Shown: positions 54,845-63,695, numbered from the stretch's first letter. The stretch is DNA of 64,000 bases from Streptomyces tardus (GCF_018101125.2 NZ_JAELVF020000001.1:479189-543188), one strand, 5' to 3'. Notes: a model not told the origin generated them from the letters alone. Numbers and translations: made by a program.

Positions 54845-56974
54845 GTGTGGACCCTGGTCGCCATCGCCGGTGCCGTCGGATGGGCGATGCTCGCCCTCGC
54901 GCGCGGCGAGGAGGTGTCGGCGACCTGGATGGTGGTCGCCGCCCTCGGCACGTACGCCATCGGCTACCGCTTCTACTCGCGCTTCCTGGCCCACCGGGTC
55001 CTGAAGGTCGACAAGAACCGCGCCACCCCCGCCGAACGCCTCAACAACGGCGTCGACTTCCATCCCACCGACCGCCGGGTGCTCTTCGGGCACCACTTTG
55101 CGGCGGTGGCCGGCGCCGGGCCGCTGGTCGGCCCCGTGCTCGCGGCGCAGATGGGCTATCTGCCCGGCACGATCTGGATCGTGGTCGGCGTGATCTTCGC
55201 CGGCGCCGTGCAGGACATGGTCACGCTCTTCTTCTCCACGCGGCGCGACGGGCGTTCGCTGGGACAGATGGCCAGGGACGAGGTCGGCCCGGTCGGTGGA
55301 GCGGCGGCGCTGATCGCGGTCTTCGCCATCATGATCATCCTGCTCGCGGTGCTGGCGATGGTCATCGTCAACGCGCTCGCCGAGTCTCCGTGGGGCGTCT
55401 TCTCGATCGCGATGACCATCCCGATCGCGCTCTTCATGGGCTTCTACCTGCGGGTGCTGCGGCCCGGCCGGGTCACCGAGGTGTCGGTGATCGGCGTGAT
55501 GCTGCTGCTGTTGGCGATCGTCTCCGGCGGCTGGGTGGCCGAGTCCTCCTGGGCGGAGACCTTCACGCTCTCGCCGGGCGCGCTGGTCGTGTGGATGGTG
55601 ATCTACGGCTTCGTGGCCTCGGTGTTGCCGGTCTGGATGCTGCTGGCGCCGCGCGACTACCTGTCGACCTTCATGAAGGTCGGCACCATCGCGCTGCTGG
55701 CGATCGGTGTCATCGTCGCGATGCCGTCGCTGAAGATGCCCGCGGTCACCGAGTTCGCCTCGCGCGGTGACGGACCGGTGTTCGCCGGCTCGCTCTTCCC
55801 CTTCGTCTTCATCACCATCGCCTGCGGTGCGCTCTCCGGTTTCCACTCGCTGGTCGCCTCGGGCACGACGCCGAAGATGATCCAGAAGGAGACCCAGGTC
55901 CGGATGGTCGGGTACGGCGCCATGCTGACCGAGTCCTTCGTGGCCATCATGGCGATGGTCGCCGCCTGCATCATCGACCCCGGTCTCTTCTTCGCGATCA
56001 ACGCGCCCGCCGGGGCCATCGGGGACACCGTCCAGTCCGCCTCGGAGGCGGTGGCGAACTTCGGGTTCACCATCTCCCCGCAGGATCTGACAGCCGCGGC
56101 CGAGGCGGTGGAGGAGGACAGCCTGCTCTCGCGCACCGGCGGCGCACCGACGTTCGCGCTGGGAATGTCGGAGATCTTCTCCGCCGTGATCGGCGGCGCA
56201 GGGATGAAGGCGTTCTGGTACCACTTCGCGATCATGTTCGAGGCGCTGTTCATCCTCACCACCGTGGATGCCGGCACCAGGGTCGGCCGGTTCATGCTCC
56301 AGGACATGCTGGGCAACGTCTACAAGCCGTTCCGCGAGGTCAGTTGGAAGCCCGGAGTGTGGATCGCCAGTGCGGTCGTGGTCGGCGGCTGGGGCTACTT
56401 CCTCTGGGCCGGAGTGCACGATCCGCTCGGCGGCATCAACCAGCTCTTCCCGCTCTTCGGTATCGCCAACCAGCTGCTGGCCGCCGTCGCGCTCGCGGTG
56501 TGCACCACGCTGCTGGTCAAGTCCGGGCGGCTCAAATGGGCCTGGGTCACCGCGGTTCCGCTGGCCTGGGACGTGGCGGTCACCCTCACTGCGAGCTGGC
56601 AGAAGATCTTCTCCGGAGACACCGCGGTGGGCTTCTTCGCCCAGCGACAGGTGTATGCGGACGCGATCGACGCGGGCAAGGTCATCGCGCCGGCCAAGGA
56701 CATGGACGACATGCACACGGTCGTGCTCAACTCGACCGTGAACGGCGTACTGGCGGCCTTCTTCGCACTGCTGGTGATCGTGATCCTGGTGGACGCCGGA
56801 CGCGTCTGCTACCGCGCGATCCGGTACCCGGAGCAGGTCGTGCTGCACGAGGCGAAGTTCGAGCAGTCCAGGATCGTCGCGCCGGCCGGGTTCTTCCCGA
56901 CGGCGGAGGAGAAGGCCGAGCTCGCCGAGGCTTCCCGGTCCGATCGCGGTCACCCGGCCACCGGCGCACGGTGA
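54845..56974 (+). CDS. cstA: CstA-family carbon starvation protein / peptide or pyruvate transporter
   Basis: 709-residue CstA protein with many TM segments, beginning in TM1 (WTLVAIAGAVGWAMLAL). Conserved CstA blocks are GVDFHPTDRRVLFGHHFAAVAGAGPLVGPVL (in parts), AGAVQDMVTLFFS, CGALSGFHSLVASGTTPKM and GMKAFWYHFAIMFEALFILT. GTG 54845 opens directly at TM1 and has no RBS. An ATG 54771 with better RBS opens a frame that would supply the usual 20-25 residue hydrophilic N terminus (MSEPPQHHPTSA), but a -1 shift separates it from the main frame, suggesting a 1-nt deletion. The YbdD-type partner follows. Confidence 0.88.
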   Translation: MWTLVAIAGAVGWAMLALARGEEVSATWMVVAALGTYAIGYRFYSRFLAHRVLKVDKNRATPAERLNNGVDFHPTDRRVLFGHHFAAVAGAGPLVGPVLAAQMGYLPGTIWIVVGVIFAGAVQDMVTLFFSTRRDGRSLGQMARDEVGPVGGAAALIAVFAIMIILLAVLAMVIVNALAESPWGVFSIAMTIPIALFMGFYLRVLRPGRVTEVSVIGVMLLLLAIVSGGWVAESSWAETFTLSPGALVVWMVIYGFVASVLPVWMLLAPRDYLSTFMKVGTIALLAIGVIVAMPSLKMPAVTEFASRGDGPVFAGSLFPFVFITIACGALSGFHSLVASGTTPKMIQKETQVRMVGYGAMLTESFVAIMAMVAACIIDPGLFFAINAPAGAIGDTVQSASEAVANFGFTISPQDLTAAAEAVEEDSLLSRTGGAPTFALGMSEIFSAVIGGAGMKAFWYHFAIMFEALFILTTVDAGTRVGRFMLQDMLGNVYKPFREVSWKPGVWIASAVVVGGWGYFLWAGVHDPLGGINQLFPLFGIANQLLAAVALAVCTTLLVKSGRLKWAWVTAVPLAWDVAVTLTASWQKIFSGDTAVGFFAQRQVYADAIDAGKVIAPAKDMDDMHTVVLNSTVNGVLAAFFALLVIVILVDAGRVCYRAIRYPEQVVLHEAKFEQSRIVAPAGFFPTAEEKAELAEASRSDRGHPATGAR

Positions 56975-57018
56975 CCCAGCCATCGGGCCGGCTGAACGCC
57001 GCCGGTTCGCAGTCCTGT

Positions 57019-57049
57019 CGTCGGCGGGGGCGAACGGCCCCCGCCGACG
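57019..57049 (+). terminator. hairpin between cstA and ybdD-type gene
   Basis: Perfect 13-bp stem (57019-57031 with 57037-57049), 5-nt loop. It lies 45 bp after cstA and 40 bp before the small gene; a partial terminator or attenuator. Confidence 0.65.
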
Positions 57050-57088
57050 CGGGAGTCCACCAGGAAGCACGAGGACACGGGTAGGGAA

Positions 57089-57298
57089 GTGAGAGAACAC
57101 ACAGGGCGGCTGCGCGAGTTGGCCGGAAAGCTGCGCTGGTACTGGCGCGAGCTGACCGGCGAGTCCGCGTACGACCGCTACCTCGCCCATGCCCGCGCCC
57201 ACGATCCGGGTGCCTCTCCGCTCAGCCGCCGGGAGTTCGAACGACGGCGCACCGACGCCGCGGAGGACGACCCCCGCGAGGGCTTCCGCTGCTGCTGA
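57089..57298 (+). CDS. YbdD/YjiX-family small protein (CstA partner)
   Basis: 69-residue protein of the YbdD/YjiX (DUF466) family that almost always follows cstA. It has WYWRELTGESAYDRYLAH and ends in the diagnostic REGFRCC. GTG 57089 preceded by GTAGGGAAG. In enteric bacteria these proteins are needed for CstA/BtsT-type transport. Separated from cstA by 114 bp with a hairpin, but likely cotranscribed to some degree. A second hairpin ends the unit. Confidence 0.92.
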   Translation: MREHTGRLRELAGKLRWYWRELTGESAYDRYLAHARAHDPGASPLSRREFERRRTDAAEDDPREGFRCC

Positions 57299-57308
57299 GC
57301 CTCTCGCC

Positions 57309-57338
57309 GCGCGGAACCGGCGCTGTCCGGTTCCGCGC
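57309..57338 (+). terminator. hairpin terminator after ybdD-type gene
   Basis: Perfect 12-bp stem (57309-57320 with 57327-57338), 6-nt loop, 11 bp past the stop. Confidence 0.82.
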
Positions 57339-57351
57339 AACACCTCGGCCC

Positions 57352-57382
57352 GCGGGGCCCGTTCCACCGGAGCGGGCCCCGC
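57352..57382 (+). terminator. second hairpin after ybdD-type gene
   Basis: Perfect 10-bp stem (57352-57361 with 57373-57382), 11-nt loop; a backup terminator. Confidence 0.6.
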
Positions 57383-57558
57383 AGCCGTACGCACCGCCGC
57401 CGCCACCCGGGAAGCCGGCCCGCGGACGACACGCCGAGGCTCGACAACGGTCCGGAAGGACACTGCAAACACTTCCCGAACCCTCCTCGGGCGCCGCTTC
57501 CGGGCTTGTCGCGGTCCGAGCACGCAGCAGCAAATCGATGACCCCGGGTCAGCAACAG

Positions 57559-57605
57559 ACACAACATATGGGGGTACGCGAATCACGCACCACAAGATGT
57601 ATGCT
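57559..57605. promoter_or_regulatory. tandem NrdR boxes upstream of nrdAB
   Basis: Box 1 is ACACAACATATGGGGG (57559-57574), 12 of 16 matches to acaCwAtATaTwGtgt. Box 2 is CCACAAGATGTATGCT (57590-57605), weaker. Their starts are 31 bp apart, three helical turns, the hallmark spacing of paired NrdR boxes. NrdR represses ribonucleotide reductase operons at high (d)ATP. The nrdR gene itself is not in the window. Confidence 0.75.
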
Positions 57606-57740
57606 CGGTCTCGCTGCCGCAGCAGGGGAACCCGGTGCGAATCCGGGACTGTCCCGCAACGGTGTGTGCGCGGGCCCAGAAACGGCCGGGCGCGCGAGTC
57701 CGACGACCTGTCGGCAGCATCTCAAGACGTCCGGGTCTCG
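57598..57740 (+). ncRNA. Cobalamin (adenosylcobalamin) riboswitch upstream of nrdA
   Basis: Core elements are visible in order: gcagcaggggaacccggtgc (57619-57638), aatccgggactgtcccgcaa, and the B12 box gagtccgacgacctgtcggc near 57696-57715. This leader is known upstream of class Ia nrdABS in S. coelicolor, where B12 shuts off the oxygen-dependent enzyme in favour of the B12-dependent NrdJ. The plus-strand orientation and 115-bp distance to nrdA fit. Boundaries are approximate; the expression platform was not resolved. Confidence 0.92.
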
Positions 57741-57854
57741 TGGGTTGGACTCCGGGACGCCATGTGAATCCACGGCCCCCCGCCGTCATTTCCGTGTGCG
57801 CCCCTGCTGTCCGCATCCCTCGAGCCCACTGCCGAGCGAGGGAGAGACCGCCCC

Positions 57855-60224
57855 GTGACCATCGCCCCCACGGAGCCCGTATCAGCAACGCTGTTGCGTA
57901 CGCTGACCGATCTCACGGCCGATCTGACCGCCGTCGACCCCGACAGGGTGGCAACCGCCGCGCTGCGCGGTCGGAACGCCGGTTCGGACGACGCCGAACT
58001 GCGGTCGCTGGCCACCGAGGCCGCCGCCGCGTTGATCGGTGACGAGCCCGAGTACTCCCGGCTCGCCGCGCGGTTGCTGACCCTGGCCATCCGGGACGAG
58101 GCCGCGAGCCAGGGCGCGGTGTCCTTCGCCGCCTCCGTGGCGGCGGGCCACCGCGAGGGCCTGATCGGTGACAGCACCGCCGCGTTCGTGGCAGAACACG
58201 CTGTCTCGCTCGACGCGTTGGTCGACCGGGCGCTCGCCGACGGCGCCGACGACCGCTTCGGCTATTTCGGCCTGCGGACCGTCCACTCCCGCTACCTGCT
58301 GCGCCACCCGATGACCCGCCAGGTCATCGAGACGCCCCAGCACTTCCTGCTCCGGGTGGCCTGCGGACTGGCCGAGGACCACAGCGAGAAGGCGCTCGGA
58401 GACGTCGCCGAGCTCTACCGGCTCACCAGCACGCTCTCCTATCTGCCCTCCTCCCCCACACTCTTCAACTCCGGTACGCGGCACCCGCAGATGTCCTCCT
58501 GCTACCTGCTGGACTCGCCGCTGGACGAGCTGGACTCCATCTACGACCGCTACCACCAGGTCGCACGGCTGTCCAAGCACGCGGGCGGCATCGGCCTCTC
58601 CTACTCGCGCATCCGCGCCCGGGGTTCGCTGATCCGCGGCACCAACGGGCACTCCAACGGCATCGTCCCCTTCCTGCGCACCCTGGACGCCTCGGTCGCC
58701 GCGGTGAACCAGGGCGGCCGTCGCAAGGGCGCGGCCTGCGTGTACCTGGAGACCTGGCACGCCGATCTGGAGGAGTTCCTGGAGCTGCGGGACAACACCG
58801 GCGAGGAGGCGCGGCGCACCCACAACCTGAACCTCGCGCACTGGATTCCGGACGAGTTCATGCGCCGGGTCGAGGCGGACGGCGAGTGGTCGCTCTTCTC
58901 CCCCGCCGACGTCCCCCAGCTGGTCGACCTGTACGGCGCCGAGTTCGACGCCGCCTACCGGGCGGCCGAGGAGGCCGGGCTGGCCAACAAGACGGTGTCC
59001 GCCCGCCAGTTGTACTCGCGGATGATGCGCACCCTCGCGCAGACCGGCAACGGCTGGATGACGTTCAAGGACGCCGCCAACCGCACCGCCAACCAGACCG
59101 CGGAGTCCGGCCGGGTCGTCCACTCCTCCAACCTCTGCACCGAGATCCTCGAGGTCACCAACGACGGCGAGACCGCCGTCTGCAACCTCGGCTCGGTCAA
59201 CCTCGCCGCCCACCTGGGCGACGACGGCGAGATGGACTGGGAGCGGCTGGACGCCACCGTCCGCACCGCCGTCACCTTCCTCGACCGCGTGGTGGACATC
59301 AACTTCTACCCGACCGAGCAGGCGGAGCGCTCCAACTCCCGCTGGCGGCCTGTGGGGTTGGGCCTGATGGGGCTCCAGGACGTCTTCTTCCGGCTGCGGC
59401 TGCCCTTCGACTCCCCCGAGGCCAAGGAGCTGTCCACCCGGATCTCCGAGCGCATCATGCTCGCCGCCTACGAGTCCTCCGCCGACCTCGCCGAGCGCCA
59501 CGGTGCGCACGACGCGTGGGGCGAGACCCGTACCGCCCGCGGCGTGCTGCACCCGGACCACTACCCCGACGCCGAGCCCGCCTGGACCGAGCGCTGGGAG
59601 GCGCTGCGCACCCGGATCGCGAAGACCGGCATGCGCAACTCGCTGCTGCTGGCGATCGCCCCGACCGCCACCATCGCCTCGATCGCCGGTGTCTACGAGT
59701 GCATCGAGCCGCAGGTCTCCAACCTCTTCAAGCGCGAGACGCTCAGCGGTGAGTTCCTCCAGGTCAACACCTACCTGGTGGACGAGCTGAAGCAGCTCGG
59801 GCTGTGGAACGACGAGACCCGTCAGGCGCTGCGCGACGCCAACGGCTCGGCCCAGGAGCTGCCCGGTGTCCCCGAGGACGTACGGACGCTCTACCGCACC
59901 GCCTGGGAGGTCCCGCAGCGCGCGCTGATCGACCTGGCCGCGGCCCGTACGCCCTACATCGACCAGAGCCAGTCGCTGAACCTCTTCATGGCCGCGCCGA
60001 CCATCGGCAAGCTCAGCTCGATGTACGCCTACGCCTGGAAGCGCGGCATCAAGACCACGTACTACCTGCGTTCGCGCCCGGCCACCCGGATCGCCCAGTC
60101 CGCGCGGGCGGCGACCGTGAGCCAGAAGTCCCCGACCCCCATCCCCGCGCAGCAGATCGCCGAGGCCGAGGAAGCCGTCGCCTGCTCGCTGGAGAACCCC
60201 GAGTCCTGCGAGGCCTGCCAGTAA
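57855..60224 (+). CDS. nrdA: Class Ia ribonucleotide reductase, large subunit NrdA
   Basis: 789-residue catalytic subunit that reduces ribonucleoside diphosphates. Active-site triad N426-C428-E430 in SSNLCTEIL; redox Cys pair in MSSCYLL and ETAVCNLGS; radical-transfer tyrosines in GIKTTYYLRS; C-terminal shuttle CEAC (785-788). The N terminus (about 1-90) lacks a recognisable VxKRDG ATP-cone signature, so allosteric activity control may be reduced. GTG 57855. The stop overlaps the nrdB start by 1 bp (TAATG). Expression is governed by the B12 riboswitch and NrdR boxes upstream. Confidence 0.96.
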   Translation: MTIAPTEPVSATLLRTLTDLTADLTAVDPDRVATAALRGRNAGSDDAELRSLATEAAAALIGDEPEYSRLAARLLTLAIRDEAASQGAVSFAASVAAGHREGLIGDSTAAFVAEHAVSLDALVDRALADGADDRFGYFGLRTVHSRYLLRHPMTRQVIETPQHFLLRVACGLAEDHSEKALGDVAELYRLTSTLSYLPSSPTLFNSGTRHPQMSSCYLLDSPLDELDSIYDRYHQVARLSKHAGGIGLSYSRIRARGSLIRGTNGHSNGIVPFLRTLDASVAAVNQGGRRKGAACVYLETWHADLEEFLELRDNTGEEARRTHNLNLAHWIPDEFMRRVEADGEWSLFSPADVPQLVDLYGAEFDAAYRAAEEAGLANKTVSARQLYSRMMRTLAQTGNGWMTFKDAANRTANQTAESGRVVHSSNLCTEILEVTNDGETAVCNLGSVNLAAHLGDDGEMDWERLDATVRTAVTFLDRVVDINFYPTEQAERSNSRWRPVGLGLMGLQDVFFRLRLPFDSPEAKELSTRISERIMLAAYESSADLAERHGAHDAWGETRTARGVLHPDHYPDAEPAWTERWEALRTRIAKTGMRNSLLLAIAPTATIASIAGVYECIEPQVSNLFKRETLSGEFLQVNTYLVDELKQLGLWNDETRQALRDANGSAQELPGVPEDVRTLYRTAWEVPQRALIDLAAARTPYIDQSQSLNLFMAAPTIGKLSSMYAYAWKRGIKTTYYLRSRPATRIAQSARAATVSQKSPTPIPAQQIAEAEEAVACSLENPESCEACQ

Positions 60225-61288
60225 TGACCACCACACCGGAAGAGACCAGGCCCTCCGCCGGCCACACCGCCTCCGCCGCGTCCAGCCAGAAGAACCTGCT
60301 CGACCCGGGCTTCGAACTGACGCTGCGCCCGATGCGCTACCCGGACTTCTACGACCGCTACCGGGACGCGATCAAGAACACCTGGACCGTGGAGGAGGTC
60401 GACCTCCACTCCGACGTGGCCGACCTCGCCAAGCTGTCGGCCGGCGAGCAGCACATGATCGGCCGCCTCGTCGCCTTCTTCGCGACCGGCGACTCGATCG
60501 TGGCGAACAACCTGGTCCTGACGCTGTACAAGCACATCAACTCCCCGGAGGCGCGGCTCTACCTGTCGCGGCAGCTCTTCGAGGAGGCCGTGCACGTCCA
60601 GTTCTATCTGACGCTGCTCGACACCTATCTGCCCGACCACGACGAGCGCGTCGAGGCGTTCGCCGCGGTGGAGAACATCCCCTCCATCCGGGAGAAGGCG
60701 CAGTTCTGCTTCAAGTGGATGGACTCGGTCGAGAGCATGGACCGGCTGGAGACCAAGGCCGACCGCCGTCGTTTCCTGCTGAACCTGATCTGCTTCGCCG
60801 CCTGCATCGAGGGGCTGTTCTTCTACGGCGCCTTCGCCTACGTGTACTGGTTCCGCTCGCGCGGACTGCTGCACGGTCTGGCGACCGGCACCAACTGGGT
60901 GTTCCGGGACGAAAGCTGCCACATGGACTTCGCCTTCCACGTAGTGGACACCGTCCGCCAGGAGGAGCCCGAGCTCTTCGACGAGGAGCTCGGACGCGAG
61001 GTCACCGACATGCTCAAGGAGGCCGTCGAGGCGGAGCTCCAGTTCGGTCGCGACCTGTGCGGCGAGGGACTGCCGGGCATGAACACCGAGTCGATGCGCG
61101 AGTACCTGCAGTGCGTCGCCGACCAGCGGCTCGTACGCCTCGGGCTGGAGCCGGTGTTCGGCTCGGAGAACCCGTTCGGCTTCATGGAGCTTCAGAACGT
61201 CCAGGAGCTGACGAACTTCTTCGAGCGCCGGGCCTCCGCCTACCAGGTGGCCGTCGAGGGCTCGGTCAGCTTCGACGACGAGTTCTGA
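60224..61288 (+). CDS. nrdB: Class Ia ribonucleotide reductase, small subunit NrdB
   Basis: 354-residue ferritin-fold subunit carrying the di-iron tyrosyl radical. Iron ligands are seen in EEVDLHSD, E121-x-x-H124 (FEEAVHVQFY), IEGLFFYG and RDESCHMDF; the radical Tyr is Y128, four residues after H124 as in E. coli Y122. The disordered C terminus ends SVSFDDEF for docking to NrdA. ATG 60224 shares a base with the nrdA stop. A strong hairpin follows; no nrdS-like AraC gene is present downstream. Confidence 0.96.
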   Translation: MTTTPEETRPSAGHTASAASSQKNLLDPGFELTLRPMRYPDFYDRYRDAIKNTWTVEEVDLHSDVADLAKLSAGEQHMIGRLVAFFATGDSIVANNLVLTLYKHINSPEARLYLSRQLFEEAVHVQFYLTLLDTYLPDHDERVEAFAAVENIPSIREKAQFCFKWMDSVESMDRLETKADRRRFLLNLICFAACIEGLFFYGAFAYVYWFRSRGLLHGLATGTNWVFRDESCHMDFAFHVVDTVRQEEPELFDEELGREVTDMLKEAVEAELQFGRDLCGEGLPGMNTESMREYLQCVADQRLVRLGLEPVFGSENPFGFMELQNVQELTNFFERRASAYQVAVEGSVSFDDEF

Positions 61289-61367
61289 GGCGCTGGGGCT
61301 CTGAGCCTGTGGGGCTGTCTGCGGCCCTGGGCCTGTGAGGCTCTGAGGGCGCGCCCCGCGCAGCTCG

Positions 61368-61413
61368 GCAACGCGGCCCGCCCCCCGACGCACGGGGAGG
61401 CGGGCCGCGTTGC
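61368..61413. terminator. hairpin terminator between convergent nrdB and M15-like genes
   Basis: Perfect 15-bp stem (61368-61382 with 61399-61413), 16-nt loop, located between two convergent genes and probably used in both directions. Confidence 0.85.
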
Positions 61414-61436
61414 TGCGCGCTGGGGGCCCGCCGGGG

Positions 61437-61943
61437 TCAGCAGCCGCCGCAGTTGTGGAACGTGATGTCCCAGTGGTTGCCCTCGCGGTAGTAGACGTTG
61501 CCGGAGCCCGACTGCCACTTGCTGCCGCCGATGTAGGCGAAGTTGGCGTCCACGTAGTTCTGGATGCAGCTGGAGAGCGACATGTCGAGCTTGTAGCCGT
61601 TCCAGTGGCTGTACTGGCCGTCGGCGTGGCCGGTCTCGGTGCCACCGGTCACGTTGATGGCGCAGCCGCTGGCCGACTTCAGCGTGATGGCGCCGCGCAC
61701 GGTGTGGTCGTGGATCTGCTCGAAGGAGGTGCAGTTGGGCTTGTTGCGGTCCGAGCAGTTGCCGCTGGAGGTCCAGGGGATGCCGGCGCCCTGGAACATC
61801 GAGGCGGCCTGCGAGTGGCTGATCTTGGCGGCGCTGCCGACGTCGCCGGCAGCGCTGTCCGCCTGGGCCGAGCCGGGGACGACGAGCAGCGGCAGCGCCA
61901 GCACCGCGCCGATGGCGACGGTCCGCTTCGCGAGCTTCTTCAT
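61437..61943 (-). CDS. Secreted small M15/LAS-type metallopeptidase-like protein
   Basis: 168-residue exported protein. Signal peptide about 1-28 (MKKLAKRTVAIGAVLALPLL, ending SAQADS). The mature chain has the LAS metallopeptidase pattern SHWNGYKLD (H113 and D120 as zinc ligands) and, 37 residues later, NHWDITFH with H157 as third ligand. Six cysteines (63, 71, 94, 126, 165, 168) suggest three disulfides. It is shorter than usual D,D-carboxypeptidases and no cell-wall-binding domain is present. ATG 61943. Follows the next M15 gene on the same strand at 109 bp. Activity predicted, not shown. Confidence 0.72.
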   Translation of the reverse strand: MKKLAKRTVAIGAVLALPLLVVPGSAQADSAAGDVGSAAKISHSQAASMFQGAGIPWTSSGNCSDRNKPNCTSFEQIHDHTVRGAITLKSASGCAINVTGGTETGHADGQYSHWNGYKLDMSLSSCIQNYVDANFAYIGGSKWQSGSGNVYYREGNHWDITFHNCGGC

Positions 61944-62052
61944 GTGGGGGTACCTTCCGGTTCTGGTGGTGAAGTGGGGTCTTGAGGGCGGCTGCACACC
62001 GGCACGGTTCGTACGGGCGCGCTGCTCGCTGAAAGGGCCGGTCCGACCGGGC

Positions 62053-62793
62053 TCAGATCCCGCAGCCTGGGGCCGACCAGAACTTGGCGGGCCGGTGGTC
62101 GACATGGGTGTGGTCGTCGTGGCCCGGGTATCCGGGGCCGAGGATGCCGTTGAATCCGTGGTCGCGGGCGGCCTGGGCGAGGGTGCACAGGGAGTGCGGC
62201 GAGGCACCGAGGTCGGCCGAATCACCGTACAGATGGCGGCTGTCGGGCGCGCCGCCCACCGCGTCGTTGCAGGCGACGGAGCGGAATCCGCTGGTGACCC
62301 GGATCGGCTGGTCGCCGAGCGCCCTGCGCATCGCCTCCAGCTTCCACATGGTCCGCTTCGCGTTCTCCCTGGCCTCGGTGGCGCTCACCTTCCCGCCGCT
62401 CCAGTCGGAGTTGCAGGTGTTGAGCTCGCTGAACTCGAAGTGCACGGGTGAGCAGTCCGGACTCTGCAACTCGTAGATCTTGTCGAAGGTGCCGGAGTCG
62501 GCGACGCCGGTGGACTCCAGCCCGTACGCGGTCTGGAACCGTCCGACCGCGGCCTCGGTGGCCGGCCCGAAGTCGCCGTCGACGGTGAGCACTTCACCGG
62601 AGGCGGGGTGGCCGGCGACCCGGACCTGGAGTTCGGTCACATCGGCGCCGGTGTCGCCCGAGGCGAGCGTGCGGTCCCAGGTGAAGCACTCGTCCGCCTG
62701 TGCGGTACCGGCGGTGGCAGCCGTGAAACCCACCATTCCAGTCGTGGCCATGACAAATACGAGAAGGGCCCTCGGCACACGTCGTCTCCACAT
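62053..62793 (-). CDS. Secreted zinc D-Ala-D-Ala carboxypeptidase (M15A) with peptidoglycan-binding domain
   Basis: 246-residue exported protein similar to the Streptomyces albus G D,D-carboxypeptidase. Signal peptide about 1-33, PG_binding_1 domain about 42-108 (VTELQVRVAGHPASGE, VDGDFGPATEAAVGRFQ), then M15 with zinc ligands H187 and D194 (SRHLYGDSADLG) and the HDDHTHVDH cluster (H230). Six or more Cys for disulfides. ATG 62793 (MWRRRVPRALL) opens a good signal peptide; GTG 62820 is an upstream alternative. Likely trims peptidoglycan stem peptides outside the membrane. Confidence 0.92.
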   Translation of the reverse strand: MWRRRVPRALLVFVMATTGMVGFTAATAGTAQADECFTWDRTLASGDTGADVTELQVRVAGHPASGEVLTVDGDFGPATEAAVGRFQTAYGLESTGVADSGTFDKIYELQSPDCSPVHFEFSELNTCNSDWSGGKVSATEARENAKRTMWKLEAMRRALGDQPIRVTSGFRSVACNDAVGGAPDSRHLYGDSADLGASPHSLCTLAQAARDHGFNGILGPGYPGHDDHTHVDHRPAKFWSAPGCGI

Positions 62794-62986
62794 GGGACCC
62801 GAGATTGGCCCACCGCTCACAACGCGTCAACTACGCGCGGAGAACTGTCAGTGGGCGGACCATTGGCACCCCTGCCACCATGGCCGATGCAGTCAGACGC
62901 ACCCCGAGCGGCGAGGCCGTGACAGCCGTACGGCCGCCTCGCGCCGTGCATCGGCGCGGGCGACCGCAGCGGGCCGGAAGGCCGAC

Positions 62987-63628
62987 TCAGTCGTTGGGCA
63001 CGGTCTCGTAGCGGGGCGTGCCCTCCTCCATCTGACGCAGCGCGTCCTTGCGCTCGCGCTTGGAGAGCCGGTCGATGTAGAGCCGGCCGTAGAGGTGGTC
63101 GGTCTCGTGCTGGAGGCAGCGTGCGAAGTAGCCGCTGCCGCGCACCACGATCGGCTTGCCCTCGGCGTCCTGGCCGCGGACGACCGCGACGTCGGGCCGT
63201 GCCAGCGAGGCGTACGCCGTCGGCACGGACAGGCAGCCCTCGTTGCTGTCGTCCAGATTGCGGCGCTCCGGCGGGAGTTCGTCCAGAACCGGGTTGCAGA
63301 CCACACCGACGTGGCGCAGACCGTCGTCGTCCGGGCAGTCGTAGACGAAGACCTTGCTGTCCACACCGATCTGGTTCGCGGCGAGCCCCACACCCTCGGC
63401 GGCCCGCTGGGAGGCGAACATGTCGTCGACGAGCGCCGCGAGTTCGGGGCCGAACTCCGTGACGTCCGCGCACTCGCGGTGCAGCACCGCGTTCCCCACC
63501 ACGGTGATCGGACGGGCCGTGCCCCGCTCGCGGTACGCCTGCTCCCGCGCCTCGCAGTCCTCCGTGTCGACGATGAACTCGTCCTCGGCTGTCTCGTCCG
63601 TAGACCGGGTCTCCTGCTGCTGGGCCAT
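62987..63628 (-). CDS. def: Peptide deformylase
   Basis: 213-residue iron/zinc hydrolase that removes the formyl group from nascent proteins. All three motifs are intact: [10 protein letters not shown] (79-88), EGCLSVP (130-136, metal ligand C132) and QHETDHLYG (H174, H178, catalytic E175). An acidic N-terminal extension of about 35 residues precedes the core and is common in Streptomyces paralogues. ATG 63628. Streptomyces carry several def genes; no fmt is adjacent, so this may be a secondary copy. Confidence 0.96.
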   Translation of the reverse strand: MAQQQETRSTDETAEDEFIVDTEDCEAREQAYRERGTARPITVVGNAVLHRECADVTEFGPELAALVDDMFASQRAAEGVGLAANQIGVDSKVFVYDCPDDDGLRHVGVVCNPVLDELPPERRNLDDSNEGCLSVPTAYASLARPDVAVVRGQDAEGKPIVVRGSGYFARCLQHETDHLYGRLYIDRLSKRERKDALRQMEEGTPRYETVPND

Positions 63629-63695
63629 TTCCGCCGTACGCCTTCCTCAACCGACCAGATATCGGCCTACAGGGTACGGGGCCGCGCGAAGCGCC

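Larger units (their letters stand above)
57299..57854 (+). other. nrdAB leader region
   Basis: 556 bp. In order: hairpin (57309-57338), second hairpin (57352-57382), NrdR boxes (57559-57574, 57590-57605), cobalamin riboswitch (about 57598-57740), and the nrdA ribosome-binding region. Confidence 0.8.

Noticed and set aside
54707..57595. 962-residue minus-strand open frame opposite cstA
   Set aside because: His/Asp/Arg-rich low-complexity translation typical of the antisense of membrane-protein genes; the plus strand encodes clear CstA.
57882..60236. 784-residue minus-strand open frame opposite nrdA
   Set aside because: Covers a gene with intact catalytic residues on the other strand; no recognisable domain.
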